NCBI RefSeq assembly: GCF_022458985.1
Contig: NC_061779.1
Coordinates: 15,421,001-15,485,000, forward strand
Source: Mugil cephalus
Lineage: Eukaryota > Chordata > Actinopteri > Mugiliformes > Mugilidae
Direction: 5' to 3'
Length of the DNA stretch: 64,000 bases
Made by a program: the position numbers and the translations under genes. The notes under the pieces are model-generated. The model was not told the origin of the DNA. It searched no databases and saw nothing but the letters and a program-made list of their open reading frames with translations. Shown piece after piece: positions 51,871 through 63,065 of this stretch; the stretch's first letter is position 1, and each line of letters begins with the position of its first letter.

Positions 51871-53084
51871 ACATTTTCATTATTAATGAAAATATGCCAA
51901 TGTGTAAGGCGACGTGCTGCCAGAGACGGCCACTGAACTCGAGCGTATAAAGTGCAGTGATGAGTGAGGGCTTTGAAATCCGTGATGAATCTTAGGGCAC
52001 CAACACTGAAAGAAAAGGAAGCAAAACCTCATACTGTCAAAAATGTTGTTGTGCATAAGTTAATAAATCAACTAATAAATAAAAATCATCTTTGTCCCCA
52101 ATGAAATGTCTGCAGTTTTCATTTAATGAACGCAATTTCCGCTGAACACACTTTTTGTAGTGTAGTTCTATGTGAATAATTAATTTTCCCTGATGCTCTG
52201 TCTCCTACGTTTCCGCTTGGTGGGGCACAGCCAAGATGGCCCTGGCCTGTAGTGTTGTGGACCGGTGAACAGCTGGGCGTGAATGCGTGTGTACAGCACA
52301 CACTTCAATTATCCTTAGCTTGTGTTAGTAATATACCGTCCCTTATTCACATTTATACATTCATTGCATGATGAACAGAGTTGTCTACCTGGTTAGTGTG
52401 AGATTCAGAACTTACCACTTGAGCAGAAGTCAGAGATAAAAGATTTGGGACCCCATCGACCAGAGGATCTTATCATGTCTCAAGAAGGAAAATATAAAAC
52501 TAGGTCATTCAACCAGGAGTGGTTGAAGCAGAAAACTTGGTTAACCTGGGAGTTCTGTGCAACTTGGTGAGTCTAATTTATTTTTCATCTATACGGAAAT
52601 GATGATGTATTTTGCACTCACAGAGCTGTCCACCTGTCTGTGGTGCTGAAATGACTGTTTGGTTGTGGTACATTGTGTGTGGTGACTTTGTATATTGATT
52701 AATGTGTATTGGATGTGCACTGTTTACGCCATGAGCTGTGCATTGTGTTTTTAATGTTGTCACATTATAGTTTTGATGTTGAATATCTGATATAGTGAGA
52801 TCTTGAACAGCGCCATTTGCTGGCGCTTTGATATGATGATGTATGTCTTCAGATTGGCACAGTGGTGTCGTGTGGTCCGGCTTCGAGTCTGACTCTGGCC
52901 TTTCTCTGTGGAGTTTGCATGTTGCATGGGTTTACTCAGGCTACTGTGTTTTTGTTGTGAGGGTATTGATTATCTATTTTCCTGCATGACCCCAACAGAA
53001 ATTTGTCTTAGAAAAGGGTATAGTTTCCGGTGTAGACTCTGCCTGCCAACTTGGTCCCCTGGTATCAGTGTTAAAAAGAGGAGG

Positions 53085-53307
53085 AGGCGACACACCATTT
53101 GGCTGGCTGGCTGACAGCATTTCCACTTGTCCTGAGAATCAGAATCACAGATGGCTTGTTCTTTTCATTCATGCAGCCATAATCAAGGTTCAATATTCTA
53201 ACTGTTTCATCCAATGTAAGCAGTTTGTCTTCCTGTATTAACTGTTGCAGCATCAGCTTTACTTCCCAAGGGGCAACAGCTTCTAATACATCACACACGA
53301 CATCCAC
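53085..53307 (-). pseudogene. Possible transposon-associated protein fragment
   Basis: The frame contains AVAPWEVKLMLQQLIQEDKL, then LDETVRILNLDYGCMNEKNK and a PAKWC end. It reminds me of a family of repeat-borne fish proteins with an 'FDYG..N.KNKP...Q.WCL.R..P' pattern, but only one fragment is present and I cannot name it. Confidence 0.3.
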
Positions 53308-53426
53308 ACAAACAGCTCTTTTTCATGGAAGTACTGAAGTGTGTTCAAACAGGACTTACTGTTGGTACCTCTGGATGCAGTATTGTTCAGTATTACATGA
53401 CGTGGATAATAATTATTCATTAAATA

Positions 53427-54203
53427 TGCACTCAGTGGCCACTTTATTAGGTGCACCTGTTCAATTGCTTGTTAACACAAATAGCTAATCACCCAATCAC
53501 ATGGCTGCAATTCAATGCATTTAGGCATGCAGAGGTGATCAGGACAACTTGCTGAAGTTCAAACTGAGCATCAAAATGGGGAAGAACGGGGATTTAAGTG
53601 ACTTTGAGCGTGGTATGGTTGTTGGTGCCAGACGGGCTGGTCTGAATATTTCAGAAACTGCTGATCTACTGGGAGTTTCACACACAACCATCTCTAGGGT
53701 TTACAGAGAATGGTCCGAAAAAGAGAAAATATCCAGTGAGCGGCAGATGTGCGGGCGAAAATATCTTGTTGATGTGAGAGGTCAGAGAAGAATGGGCAGA
53801 CTGGTTCGATGCTGACCATGTCCATCCCTTTATGACCACAGTGTACCCATCTTCTGACAGCTACTTCCAGCAGGATAATACACCATGTCACAAAGCTCAT
53901 ATCATCTCAAACTGGTTTCCTGAACATGGCAATGAGTTCATTGTACTCCAATGGCCTCCACAGTCACCAGATCTCAATCCAATAGAGCACCTTTGGGATA
54001 TGGTGGAAGGGGAGATGTGCAGCCGATAAATCTGCAGCAATTGCGTAATGCTATCATGTCAATATGGACCAAAATCTCTGAGGAATGTTTCCAACCCCTT
54101 GTTGAAAGTTTGCCACAAAGAATTAACGCAGTTCCGAAGGCAAAAGGGGGTCCAACCTTTTACTAGCAAGGTGTACCTAATAAAGTTGCAGTTGAGTGTA
54201 TGC
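53427..54203 (+). mobile_element. Tc1/mariner element, internally deleted, with dead transposase
   Basis: Terminal inverted repeats: left TGCACTCAGTGGCCACTTTA..., right ...AATAAAGTTGCAGTTGAGTGTATGCA, both with 'ttaggtgCACCT'-type ends. Between them the N-terminal part of a transposase is visible (LSDFERGMVVGARRAGLNIS, with a helix-turn-helix GVSHTTISRVYREW) and, after a deletion and frameshift, the C-terminal catalytic part (QQDNTPCHKA, LQWPPQSPDLNPIEHLWDMV). The central catalytic region is lost. The element is about 780 bases, against roughly 1.2-1.6 kb for intact elements. Confidence 0.9.
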
Positions 54204-54689
54204 ACTTCATGTCATGAGAAACGCTTAAGGAGAGATGGGTCAATTTGGCATTCAATACTATATTGATACATTTATATCAAGTTTCAAAATGGCAGTCTAC
54301 CTGGACAAAGACACTGGTCATGACTTAAGTGTTAATTATGTTTTGGGGGGATTTGTTTTTGAAAATATTAGTCTTTAAAGATACATTTATGTATTCATGT
54401 TGAAAAATGAGTTATTACATTTACAAAACTTTGATGAACAGGTATTAAATGTCTGTATCCCGGGTGATTCATCGTCCAGGTAGGGATATAAAGACAGGGA
54501 CAGTCGCTCTCTGATATACTTATATTTGAACTTATATGAAGCCTTAGCTCTACAATCACTTATATGAAGGCGATAAATATCGATCACACTTCATTTAACT
54601 CTTAAATGTGTTTTACTGATTAATTCACCAGTGTAAGTAACTTTTCATGTAATTTCCGTCTCTACAGTAGACCAGCAAGAAAGACAGAG

Positions 54690-55740
54690 GTGGCGTCTGT
54701 AGTTTTGCCACCTGATGGTTCATGCTCCTCTCATCTCGTCTGTCTACTATCTATACTATTGAGAGACTCTCTCCGCACTGCTCTCCAAACTACAAAAATC
54801 ATGGAATTGATAAACTGGTCTCTCAACGCAATTGACACAGTTTTTGATGAGAAGCCTGGGTTCAGGGGAGCTGGAGCGTTCGCAGCGTGGCTACACGTGG
54901 CTACACGTGGCTACATGATGGATGCGTGGGAGAGGTGGCTGGTCGTGTGTCTGGCGGTTCTTTCCGTGGAGGACATTGAAGACATCTACCTATTCGGAAC
55001 CATGATTTCAGGTTTTTTGCTGATAGAATTAGGCATTGCCCTGATTTATCGAGGAAATCAAAGAACGATGACAGATGTCAAAAGCCCCACAAAGCTGCCC
55101 GACATGATTGAAGCGATGGGCAGAGCTGTTGGCTATAATCCGCAACTTGGATAACATCACGGAGAAGCTTCTGGCTTTGCAAAGGAGAATGGATCGTTTT
55201 GGAGGCAGGGGATGCCAGGCGGAAGCGACTCTCCAGGCCTACACAGACACACACATATGGACAGATATGCAATCACCCACCCTATCCCCACACCCAACAC
55301 CTTCGCTGGCTTTTTTTTACTCCCAGTGTGACGAGCAGGTCCATGACCAGCGCCTGGTGGCTGCAGGAACGGATGGCTGCTTGCTTGTGCTTGGTTATCT
55401 CTAACCCCCTCCCCACTCACATACCCCTCACCCATCTCCCACTGACCCCCTCCACTGATGCAAGTCCCGAGTTTTTCATGTTGTAAAGTGTATTTATCAT
55501 GTGTTCATGTTGCTGAGGCGTTTTTTTTTATGTTCCCACACTGTATTCCTCACAGTGTGTGGGGTTGCTTTTTCCTTCTTACCTCTCCTCGTGTCACGTC
55601 TCTCTTTTCCATACCCCGTCTTCCTCTCCTGTCTAGCCCCCATTGTCAAAAGTGTATGTATGTTTTTTTATATATGTATGGACGGGTTGATGGCTAATAA
55701 CTGGTACTTGCAACTAGTGACAATAAGGGGTTTTCATTCA
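54690..55740 (+). pseudogene. Unidentified repeat-like unit with a frame-shifted two-segment hydrophobic ORF
   Basis: From ATG 54801 the frame runs MELINWSLNAIDTVFDEKPG, then two hydrophobic stretches (WLVVCLAVLSV and IYLFGTMISGFLLIELGIAL) and a charged end, stopping at about 55154. The overlapping next frame continues with a plausible helical segment (LAIIRNLDNITEKLLALQRR), so the copy looks frame-shifted. A tandem 'ggctacacgtggctacacgt' sits inside. Pyrimidine-rich sequence follows, and the unit may end at 'aataaggggttttcattcat', a tail style typical of fish non-LTR elements. I do not recognise the family. Confidence 0.4.
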
Positions 55741-55749
55741 TAATGGGAC

Positions 55750-57150
55750 CAACTGATGAGTCTGCAGCAATATTTACCTAGCAAATCCAAAAAAATGGGG
55801 GTCCAATATTGTTGTGTGAGCTCGGGTGTCTAGCTTTGTGTACGAATCAATGGTTTACACTGGGAAGTTGTTCTGCAGCTGTACAGAAAGAGGCAGCTTT
55901 GACTTTTGTGTAATGCAAAGTTTGCTGTGGTCAAATGGGCAGACAACAAAACAGTCACCTCAGTGAGCTCCTCTAGCATTGTTATAACTTTGTATGCAAA
56001 ACATGAAAGAGAGTAGCTGATGAATTGCCTATAATATGTTTTAATAGTTCATCATATCATATGAAATATTGGAAATTTTTAATTTATACCCTAAATGGGC
56101 AATGTATCCTGGGAGACACAAACTTTAAAATGGAAAATAAAAATTATATTTTGAAAAAGATCATAGAATTGTGTTATCATAGCCTATAAACATCACAAAA
56201 TAAAAATTAATTATCTTTCTAAAATGTTATGTGCTTGCCCATATAATCAGAAGAGAGAATAAACTCGTACATAAAGAGAAGGTATAAAGCATCGACCCTG
56301 TATAAGTATTACTTGTGAAGGCCTGATACATGTTCAGAAAGTAGCAATCAGCTGACTAGGACAGTGGAAAGATGAGCCTGTGAGGCAGAATAGAGAACAA
56401 TAAGGAGCTGTTCTGAAGATAAAATAGTAGCAAAGGAGGGAGTCACGCAGCTGCACGGAGACATGGAGAAGATTGGTACAGGAAGCAGGTGATAAGGAAA
56501 GGGAGAGAGTCATGTAAATCCTGAGACAAGGGAGGATGAGGTCTGTCTTGACCAGGTGACCGGAGGACCAGAGTGGGGGCAGGGACCAGAACTGCAAAAC
56601 ATGAAAGAGAATAGCTAACAAATTACAAAAAAAAGTGATGGGAGAGTTAAGTCTAAACCACGACTCCTCCCCAGCTGTTGTCAACCAATCACATTCAATG
56701 TGTTGAAACTAAGATAATGCTGTGAATCTTGAGAAAAACCTCCTTTTCTGGGAGGTTAGCCAAGGTTAACTGAACAGACAAGGTCAATGCACGAATGATT
56801 ATATTCCAATAAACAGTTGAATAGACGGCAAGAAGTTGTCCTAGTTTTTCTTCCTGAAGAATCAACGAACACGCTGACACAAGCAAGGTCGTCAGCTCTG
56901 AACGGTGGCAACAAGAAACAAATGGGCTTTACCTTCAATGTCAACTGCAATCTTAAATCATTCTCAGAGAGGGCAGCACACCTTAGTCCTCACATTCACC
57001 TGTCAGGCTCACATTTCACCTGACACCGATGCCATCTGCTGCAGGTGGTGGGTCCATGGGGGTGCTTTTTGTCTTGCCCCTCCCCATGAGACCAATTTGC
57101 CATGAGAAACTCTACCAAGGAGACTTCCCCAGACAACATAACTCACAGGA
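55750..57150. other. Intergenic, no recognisable gene
   Basis: Mostly AT-rich. A minus-strand open frame at 56334-56684 has no recognisable motif or exon signals. Confidence 0.45.
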
Positions 57151-57159
57151 TCAAACCCC

Positions 57160-57570
57160 TGCACCAAGGTAAGGTAGTGACACTTCAGGGAGGAGGCTAT
57201 TCTTCAGGGTGGCCAGAACTATTGAGGTATCACACTGCTCTGCATCTCGGATATTAAAAAGGAGAGTTTGACCAATAGTCAAGCTTTGGATTCGGGAGGA
57301 GCAGTGGCAGACACAGCTGTGGTGAGGACGTAGGATGTACGATATGGTAACCTCCCTGCTTTTTGCAGCTGATTTAACTGGCTTCATCAGAGTGTGACCT
57401 CCAGCATGCACTTGCACAGTTTGCAGCCATATTGCAATGAGTGTGAATTGACTGGGCCAAAACCTTTAAGTCCAAGGCCATGGTGTTTGTGTTCCTACCC
57501 CAAGCAAGGGAACTGAAGGATCTCAGAGAGCTGTTCATGAGTCAGTGCTTTTAGATGCAGAGCTTAATCG
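57160..57570 (+). pseudogene. Decayed LINE reverse-transcriptase fragment
   Basis: Across frames, 'SLLFAADL' (degenerate from LLFADD), 'SECDLQHALAQFAAI' and 'KTFKSKAMVFV' appear in the order expected for fish LINE reverse transcriptases. Stops and frameshifts are frequent. Confidence 0.5.
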
Positions 57571-57610
57571 AGCTATGCTCAAAATTCGACTTTCTCACTA
57601 AAGTCCTTGT

Positions 57611-58135
57611 CACAGTTTACATGCAGCGCAAGAAAACCAAATAACTGTTCTCCTCTTCCACACTAGGTGGCGATACGTGTCTTTTCAGTGGGATAATACC
57701 ATGTTAATACGGCCCGATTTCCGGCTGACCTATTATGTGATATAATAAACAAGAGTCGTTCATGTGGCAGACCGGTATTTCAAACAACAACCATAGGAAT
57801 AATACAAAATTTTTTAATCTAGTACGTAATGTTCGTGCTACTTCTGGTGCAGGTAAGATCCGCGCTACCCCTCAGACGGTTCTTCTAGCGGTTCTGTTCC
57901 TCTTCTTCTACTGCGATCAGTTTTCTTGGACGTTTGTGTTCCGGGGTCACACGCCAGCACAGTGGTTGTGGAGCATGCGCACACACATTATCTGATTGAA
58001 AACTCTGATTCAAATTGCGTTATCTGGATGTCTCAATCGGACAATTACATGTTTACATGCACTTAAGTTCTCCGGTTATAGTCCGATTAAGGCAATAATT
58101 TTTTTTTTTTTTTCACGTACATGTAAACGCACTGA
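57611..58135. mobile_element. Candidate MITE with CAGTTTACATG-type inverted ends
   Basis: The left end 'CACAGTTTACATGCAGCGC' and right end 'CACGTACATGTAAACGCACTG' are imperfect inverted repeats. Near the right end, 'ttacatgcacttaag' and 'acatgtaaacgc' form further inverted pairs. No coding capacity; possibly a PIF/Harbinger or hAT derivative. Confidence 0.45.
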
Positions 58136-58139
58136 ATGA

Positions 58140-61100
58140 TGATACGATGGAGCAAGAGATCAACAGATTTTTTTTTTTGTGGCAACTGCAGTTATGCAGG
58201 AATGGCAAGAATAGCATTATGGTTCCTCCATGGTGGTTCCTCTGAAGGGTCAGCCTTAGACAAAGGGTGAGGAGCTCAGGCACGAGGAGGGAGCTCAGAG
58301 TAGAGGGGCTTCTTCTTTGTATTGAAAGGTGCCATCTGTGGTGGTTTTTGCATCTGGTGAGCATGTCTCCTGTGCACCTATACCATGCCAGGGGAGGTCA
58401 CCAGCATTACTTTGATTTTTGAGACATTTGGGGTCTCCTAACAAAGGCTGTACTATTTCGCCCATAAATCTTTTTGTCTATCTATGGCATTAAAAAGGCG
58501 ACACAAATGACTGTTTTCCAGAGTTGTACTCTGCATACAAATTCAGGATAGTGACTGAAGAGTTCAGAGTGAAATACAGAATTCAGAGTTCAGGTGAAAT
58601 ATAAATAAACACTGTTATACAGGATGTTTTTGTCAAACAAACAACAGCAACATCATATATTCTATTACAAGCAGTAACAACAACATTGACAGTAACAGTA
58701 AAACAACAAACAGGCTGCGACAGCTGCTGGAGGGGGATCTCTCTGTTAGTCCAGGTAGCTTCTCTTCAGCACAAAAATATCCAGGCCTGCTCTCATTCTC
58801 ACAAACCTATGAAGCACGCCAATTAAGCATCTCTGTTTCACAGAAATACTGCACACATGTAAGACACATTAAACCAACTGTGATATTTAACAAGCTGTTT
58901 AGAGTGTAACATCACCCACTGAAAAAATGTTTCTTTCGTGTTCTCTGAATCCCTTATCAATTATTGATTTCCTTCCGTGTCTCATTTTGTAGATTGAACG
59001 ATTCAACATCTTGCAGTTTTCAAATGTCACCAGTTGATGGCACTATTGCATCATTTGTAACAGAGCCGTGTATTGGACAGCTCTGATTTGTAATGTCAGC
59101 ACAATCTCTGAAACTTTATTGATACCTTGTATTTTCTACACAGTTTATATTTAAAGGTTGCATTTCAGACTAGAAGAGTCTGTTTAATGATTTAATGATG
59201 AGAAATATGTTAATATAATACGTCTTGTAAGAAAGATATTCATGAAGTAACTATACATGTTGTATATAGGCCTGCATATCTGGCATATAGGTGTTAACAT
59301 GTGGTAACCATGAAGTCTACTGCCATTACCACCACAATAAGATTCACAATGGTGAGTAACAAGTCTATAAACGGTCTCTTTCCTAAATCACAATTTGCAT
59401 TTAGCAGCAGAATTATAACTGTACCTGTTCCTGATGTACTCTTTTGAGTAGTGACAGGAGCACACAGATTTACATCATTTTCTTCTCCTCACGCCTTCAA
59501 AGAGAGACATGAAAGGCAATGTTTTACTGTACTATCAGACATGTCGACCCAAACACAGAAGTGAAGTGTCATTTCAGCGACATGTATTGACACCTTAAAC
59601 TCTCATGATGTGTTAATGCAAATACTGCCTTAAGAGTTCCTTAACTCTTTTAGGTTCTCCACAGATAATAAAGTATGTCCTATCATTACTTAAAGACTCA
59701 CTAAGTTAAGGTAACTCTTGAGATATAGCACCACTTTCTTTGTTGATAATGCTGACTCATCTGCACTTCTTGTTTATCGTTTTATTCATAAAATAGCAAT
59801 GTTCATAGTTGTATACGCAGAGTGATGATAAGTCGGCAAGTGAGTCATTAAGATTGTACTGATATAATTTTGACAGACTCAGATCTTTGAGGACGCCAGG
59901 TTGGGAATCAAAGGGCCGTAAAATAGGGCGATGAAGCTGTACCTCCATTACTTCTACCATGGAGAACTTGAATGCAGTTATCAGCATTAGAAATCGCCAA
60001 GCAACAACACCTCAGGTTAGCATGGCTTGAAGATTTCAAATTTGAGATGATCTAATTCCAAACGATGGTGGAAATGTAACTGCATGCGTGGTTACTCCTG
60101 TGAAGCATGGACGAGGAGCTGGGATGTTGTGACACCTCCTGGCTCTGTAAGGACTGTTTGAACACAAAGAGTGATAGATAGTGGACCTCATCAGGCAATC
60201 TGACCTCGACAGTCATCTAACAAGTTGCAATAGTCTGGGACGAGTTATATCATAGAGTGAAGGGACATGAGGTGCACTAAATATATATGTGTATTAGGGG
60301 TACTTACAGACTGTAGGAAACCACATATAAACCTGGCTGTTGTTCTTTTTATTCCCAAAAACACAAAACAACAAGAATACTGCAAGCAACTGACTGTTTT
60401 GACTAGCTTCGTTTTTATACCCTCCCTTCAGGTGATTAGTTGGAAGAGCCTATATTTAGAGGGGAGCACACCAAATGAAACACTTCATATTTACACGAGC
60501 CCAACACCATATGAAACAAAGCAGAAACAGTATGTATTTACATATATATAAATTCGGATCAATACATAAACAACACAAATACTCAATCTTGTTACATCAA
60601 CCAGCACAGGTTCTGCTTCCCCTCTCTCCCCCACCTTCATACAGTGGTTCAGTCCATGAGTTCACGAACAGGTGTTTGGGGTTACGCGACTTTTTTTTTT
60701 TTTTTGAGGTGAGTATCGCCATTTCGATTAATATACTGACTTAAAACGTATTGTTATTTTCTTTTGAGACCATCAAGATGGAAATAAATCTAACTATAAA
60801 TTATTGGTAAGAAACTGTCAAACCGTACTCATAAATGTTTCTTTTCACACAGGCGGGATGGCCCAGGACACCTTGTGTCCTCAAGTACCATTTTTCATTA
60901 CCACTGTAAACACAACAAGCAAACGGCAAAATGTTAACTCAACAAAACATGAACCAATACATGTGCGTAAATAATAATTTGATAGTGCTCTGCACTGGCT
61001 CATCAATGTTATAACACACTGTATAAAGTGAAGGACCCCTGGTTTTCATTACAATGGCTGAGAGAGAAGAGTGTGCAAAGTTGGAAAGAATTTAAAATGC

Positions 61101-61950
61101 AACATATTTTCAAATCCCAATTGGTTATCGTATAATTTTATTTTTAATACAAAGATTTTTGACGATTCAAATAAGGAAGAAAAGAAGAAAAAAGTTGGAC
61201 ATTGGGAATAACCTTGGAGAAGGCGTGTACAAATTCTTTACCGGCATTTTGGAGGCCACCTGTTATGAAATTAACTTTTTATTGCCCAATGACGCCATGC
61301 TGAGCTGTGGTGTAGAGACTTATCCTTGTTACACCGTCACCAGTATTTATTTTGAGTGAAAGTATTGATTTAAATGAGTGGCAGACCCATGATTCTGCGC
61401 TGGTATGGGACGTCGAGCTATTGCCTTTTTGGTGTTCACACTGTAGTACACCAGATGATGGCAGCACCTGAACAGGAAACGAGTCTCTTGGAACACTAGC
61501 AGCAATTCAACCGAATCAAACATTTGAACTATGGCGACAATATGTATTTAAAAAAATAAAATAAAATAATAATGCGCTTAAAATCCCGAGGTAAACATTC
61601 AAAGCTAACCAGGGGATTGGTTGTGTAAACTAGCCTGCGCATGGATGAGCTGTATCATAATGTGACTTTAACATTATACGCCACTTTAAATCTTTTTTAC
61701 TAGACTGCACATAAACTCTTCAGTGTTGTCACAATGAAATCCTATCAAACAATATACGACTCGTCTCGTGATTTAAACTACTTCATGAGTGTATAGTTTT
61801 TCAGCCTCAATTTGTTTTTATGGTTAAATATGTTCGTACAGAGCAGGACATTTTTCTGTGTAGTTGCAGCTCGACTGCAAACTCTTTGTTGAGACCTTTA
61901 GTTAAAGACAATAAGTCAAACCGAATGAGGTCAAAGATTATGATTGGGTC
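58140..61950. other. Intergenic, no recognisable gene
   Basis: AT-rich upstream region of islr2. No repeat family, conserved exon or RNA gene could be identified by eye. Short ORFs are scattered and overlapping. Confidence 0.45.
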
Positions 61951-61994
61951 GGATTAATAAATTAAACATAAGATCTTAAATTATGAATTTTCTT

Positions 61995-62326
61995 TCAGGG
62001 CGGAGGAGCTTCTGTGTCTTTAATAGTGAGGAGAGAGATGGGAGAGGCTGCGCGTTCATGTTTCCTTTTCTCGCCCCGCATCGGCGGGAACGCGCAGTGG
62101 ATCCCTCACTCGCTGGAGAGAGGAAAAAAGCGCCGTCGGACTGCAACAGGGACTGACCGGAAAAAATGTTCCCTCCACAGCCCTTCATCAACGTTGTCTG
62201 CGAAAAGCATTTGAAAGATTCCACAACGTGCGAGGACTCCAGTTTTTTCGACCATTGAACTTGTTTGAGAGGATTGTAAACTCCGACGATTTGTAAGACA
62301 CAGGAACTGAAGTCAGCATTGGACAG
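61995..62326 (+). other. islr2: islr2 5' untranslated exon
   Basis: A purine- and GC-rich segment ends at the donor ACAG|GTAAGATG (62326/62327) and would join the acceptor at 63056, ten bases before the islr2 ATG. It holds an upstream ORF at 62166-62258 (30 codons, beginning MFPPQPF). The start of the exon is not determined. Confidence 0.5.
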
Positions 62327-62866
62327 GTAAGATGATTCGGTTGTTAATGAGGCACTTGCTGCATCTAAAAGATGAAAAAATACAGACCTTGAGCATCATC
62401 CACATAGAGGCTAAGACTGAAGAAATATCTTCATTGATCAATGACTCTGGATCTCAAGGGGCATTAGTGCTTAAGTCATAAAAGCAAAATGGAAATAACG
62501 CAGTTTATGTCCTGCTGAAAGTAAAACGTTTTTGATTGAGTGCATAAACTACTTGACATCACAACACCATGTAAAGCGCCTGTTTGTCTGGACCAGATTG
62601 TGAGAGTGCGCTCAGAGCAGGAGAGACCATCTGACTCTGAAATGTCTGCAAAACTGATGCGCAACATATGTGCCTGTTGTTAAGCCAAGGCTGTCAAATA
62701 CTCCTCAAACATTGTTATTTTGTGCACTACAGAGGACAAAAGGAAACTTTGCATCAGATGAATGGCATCTGCAGCATTTCATATTCAGAGTTCTGTTGTT
62801 TTTATTGTAAATGTCCATATTTTGTGTCTTTTATGCATTTCAATTTATACTAAATGGCTTTAATGT

Positions 62867-62915
62867 CCCCCCCCCCTCCCCCCCCCCCACCCTTTTTTAA
62901 AAAAAAAAAAAAAAA
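62867..62915. repeat. C-rich / A-rich low-complexity tract
   Basis: About 24 bases of nearly pure C, then T6 and a run of A residues, inside the first islr2 intron. Confidence 0.95.
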
Positions 62916-63065
62916 GAACCCTTCAATAAAAGGCATGAGAATTTATGAGACTTCCAGAGTTGCTACATTTCCGCTGGTGTAATGGACATAATGGCTGTTA
63001 TATAAATCTATGATCAGTGCTGTCTTTGGTTAATGTCTGCTAATTGATGCTTGCAGGTGGAGAAA

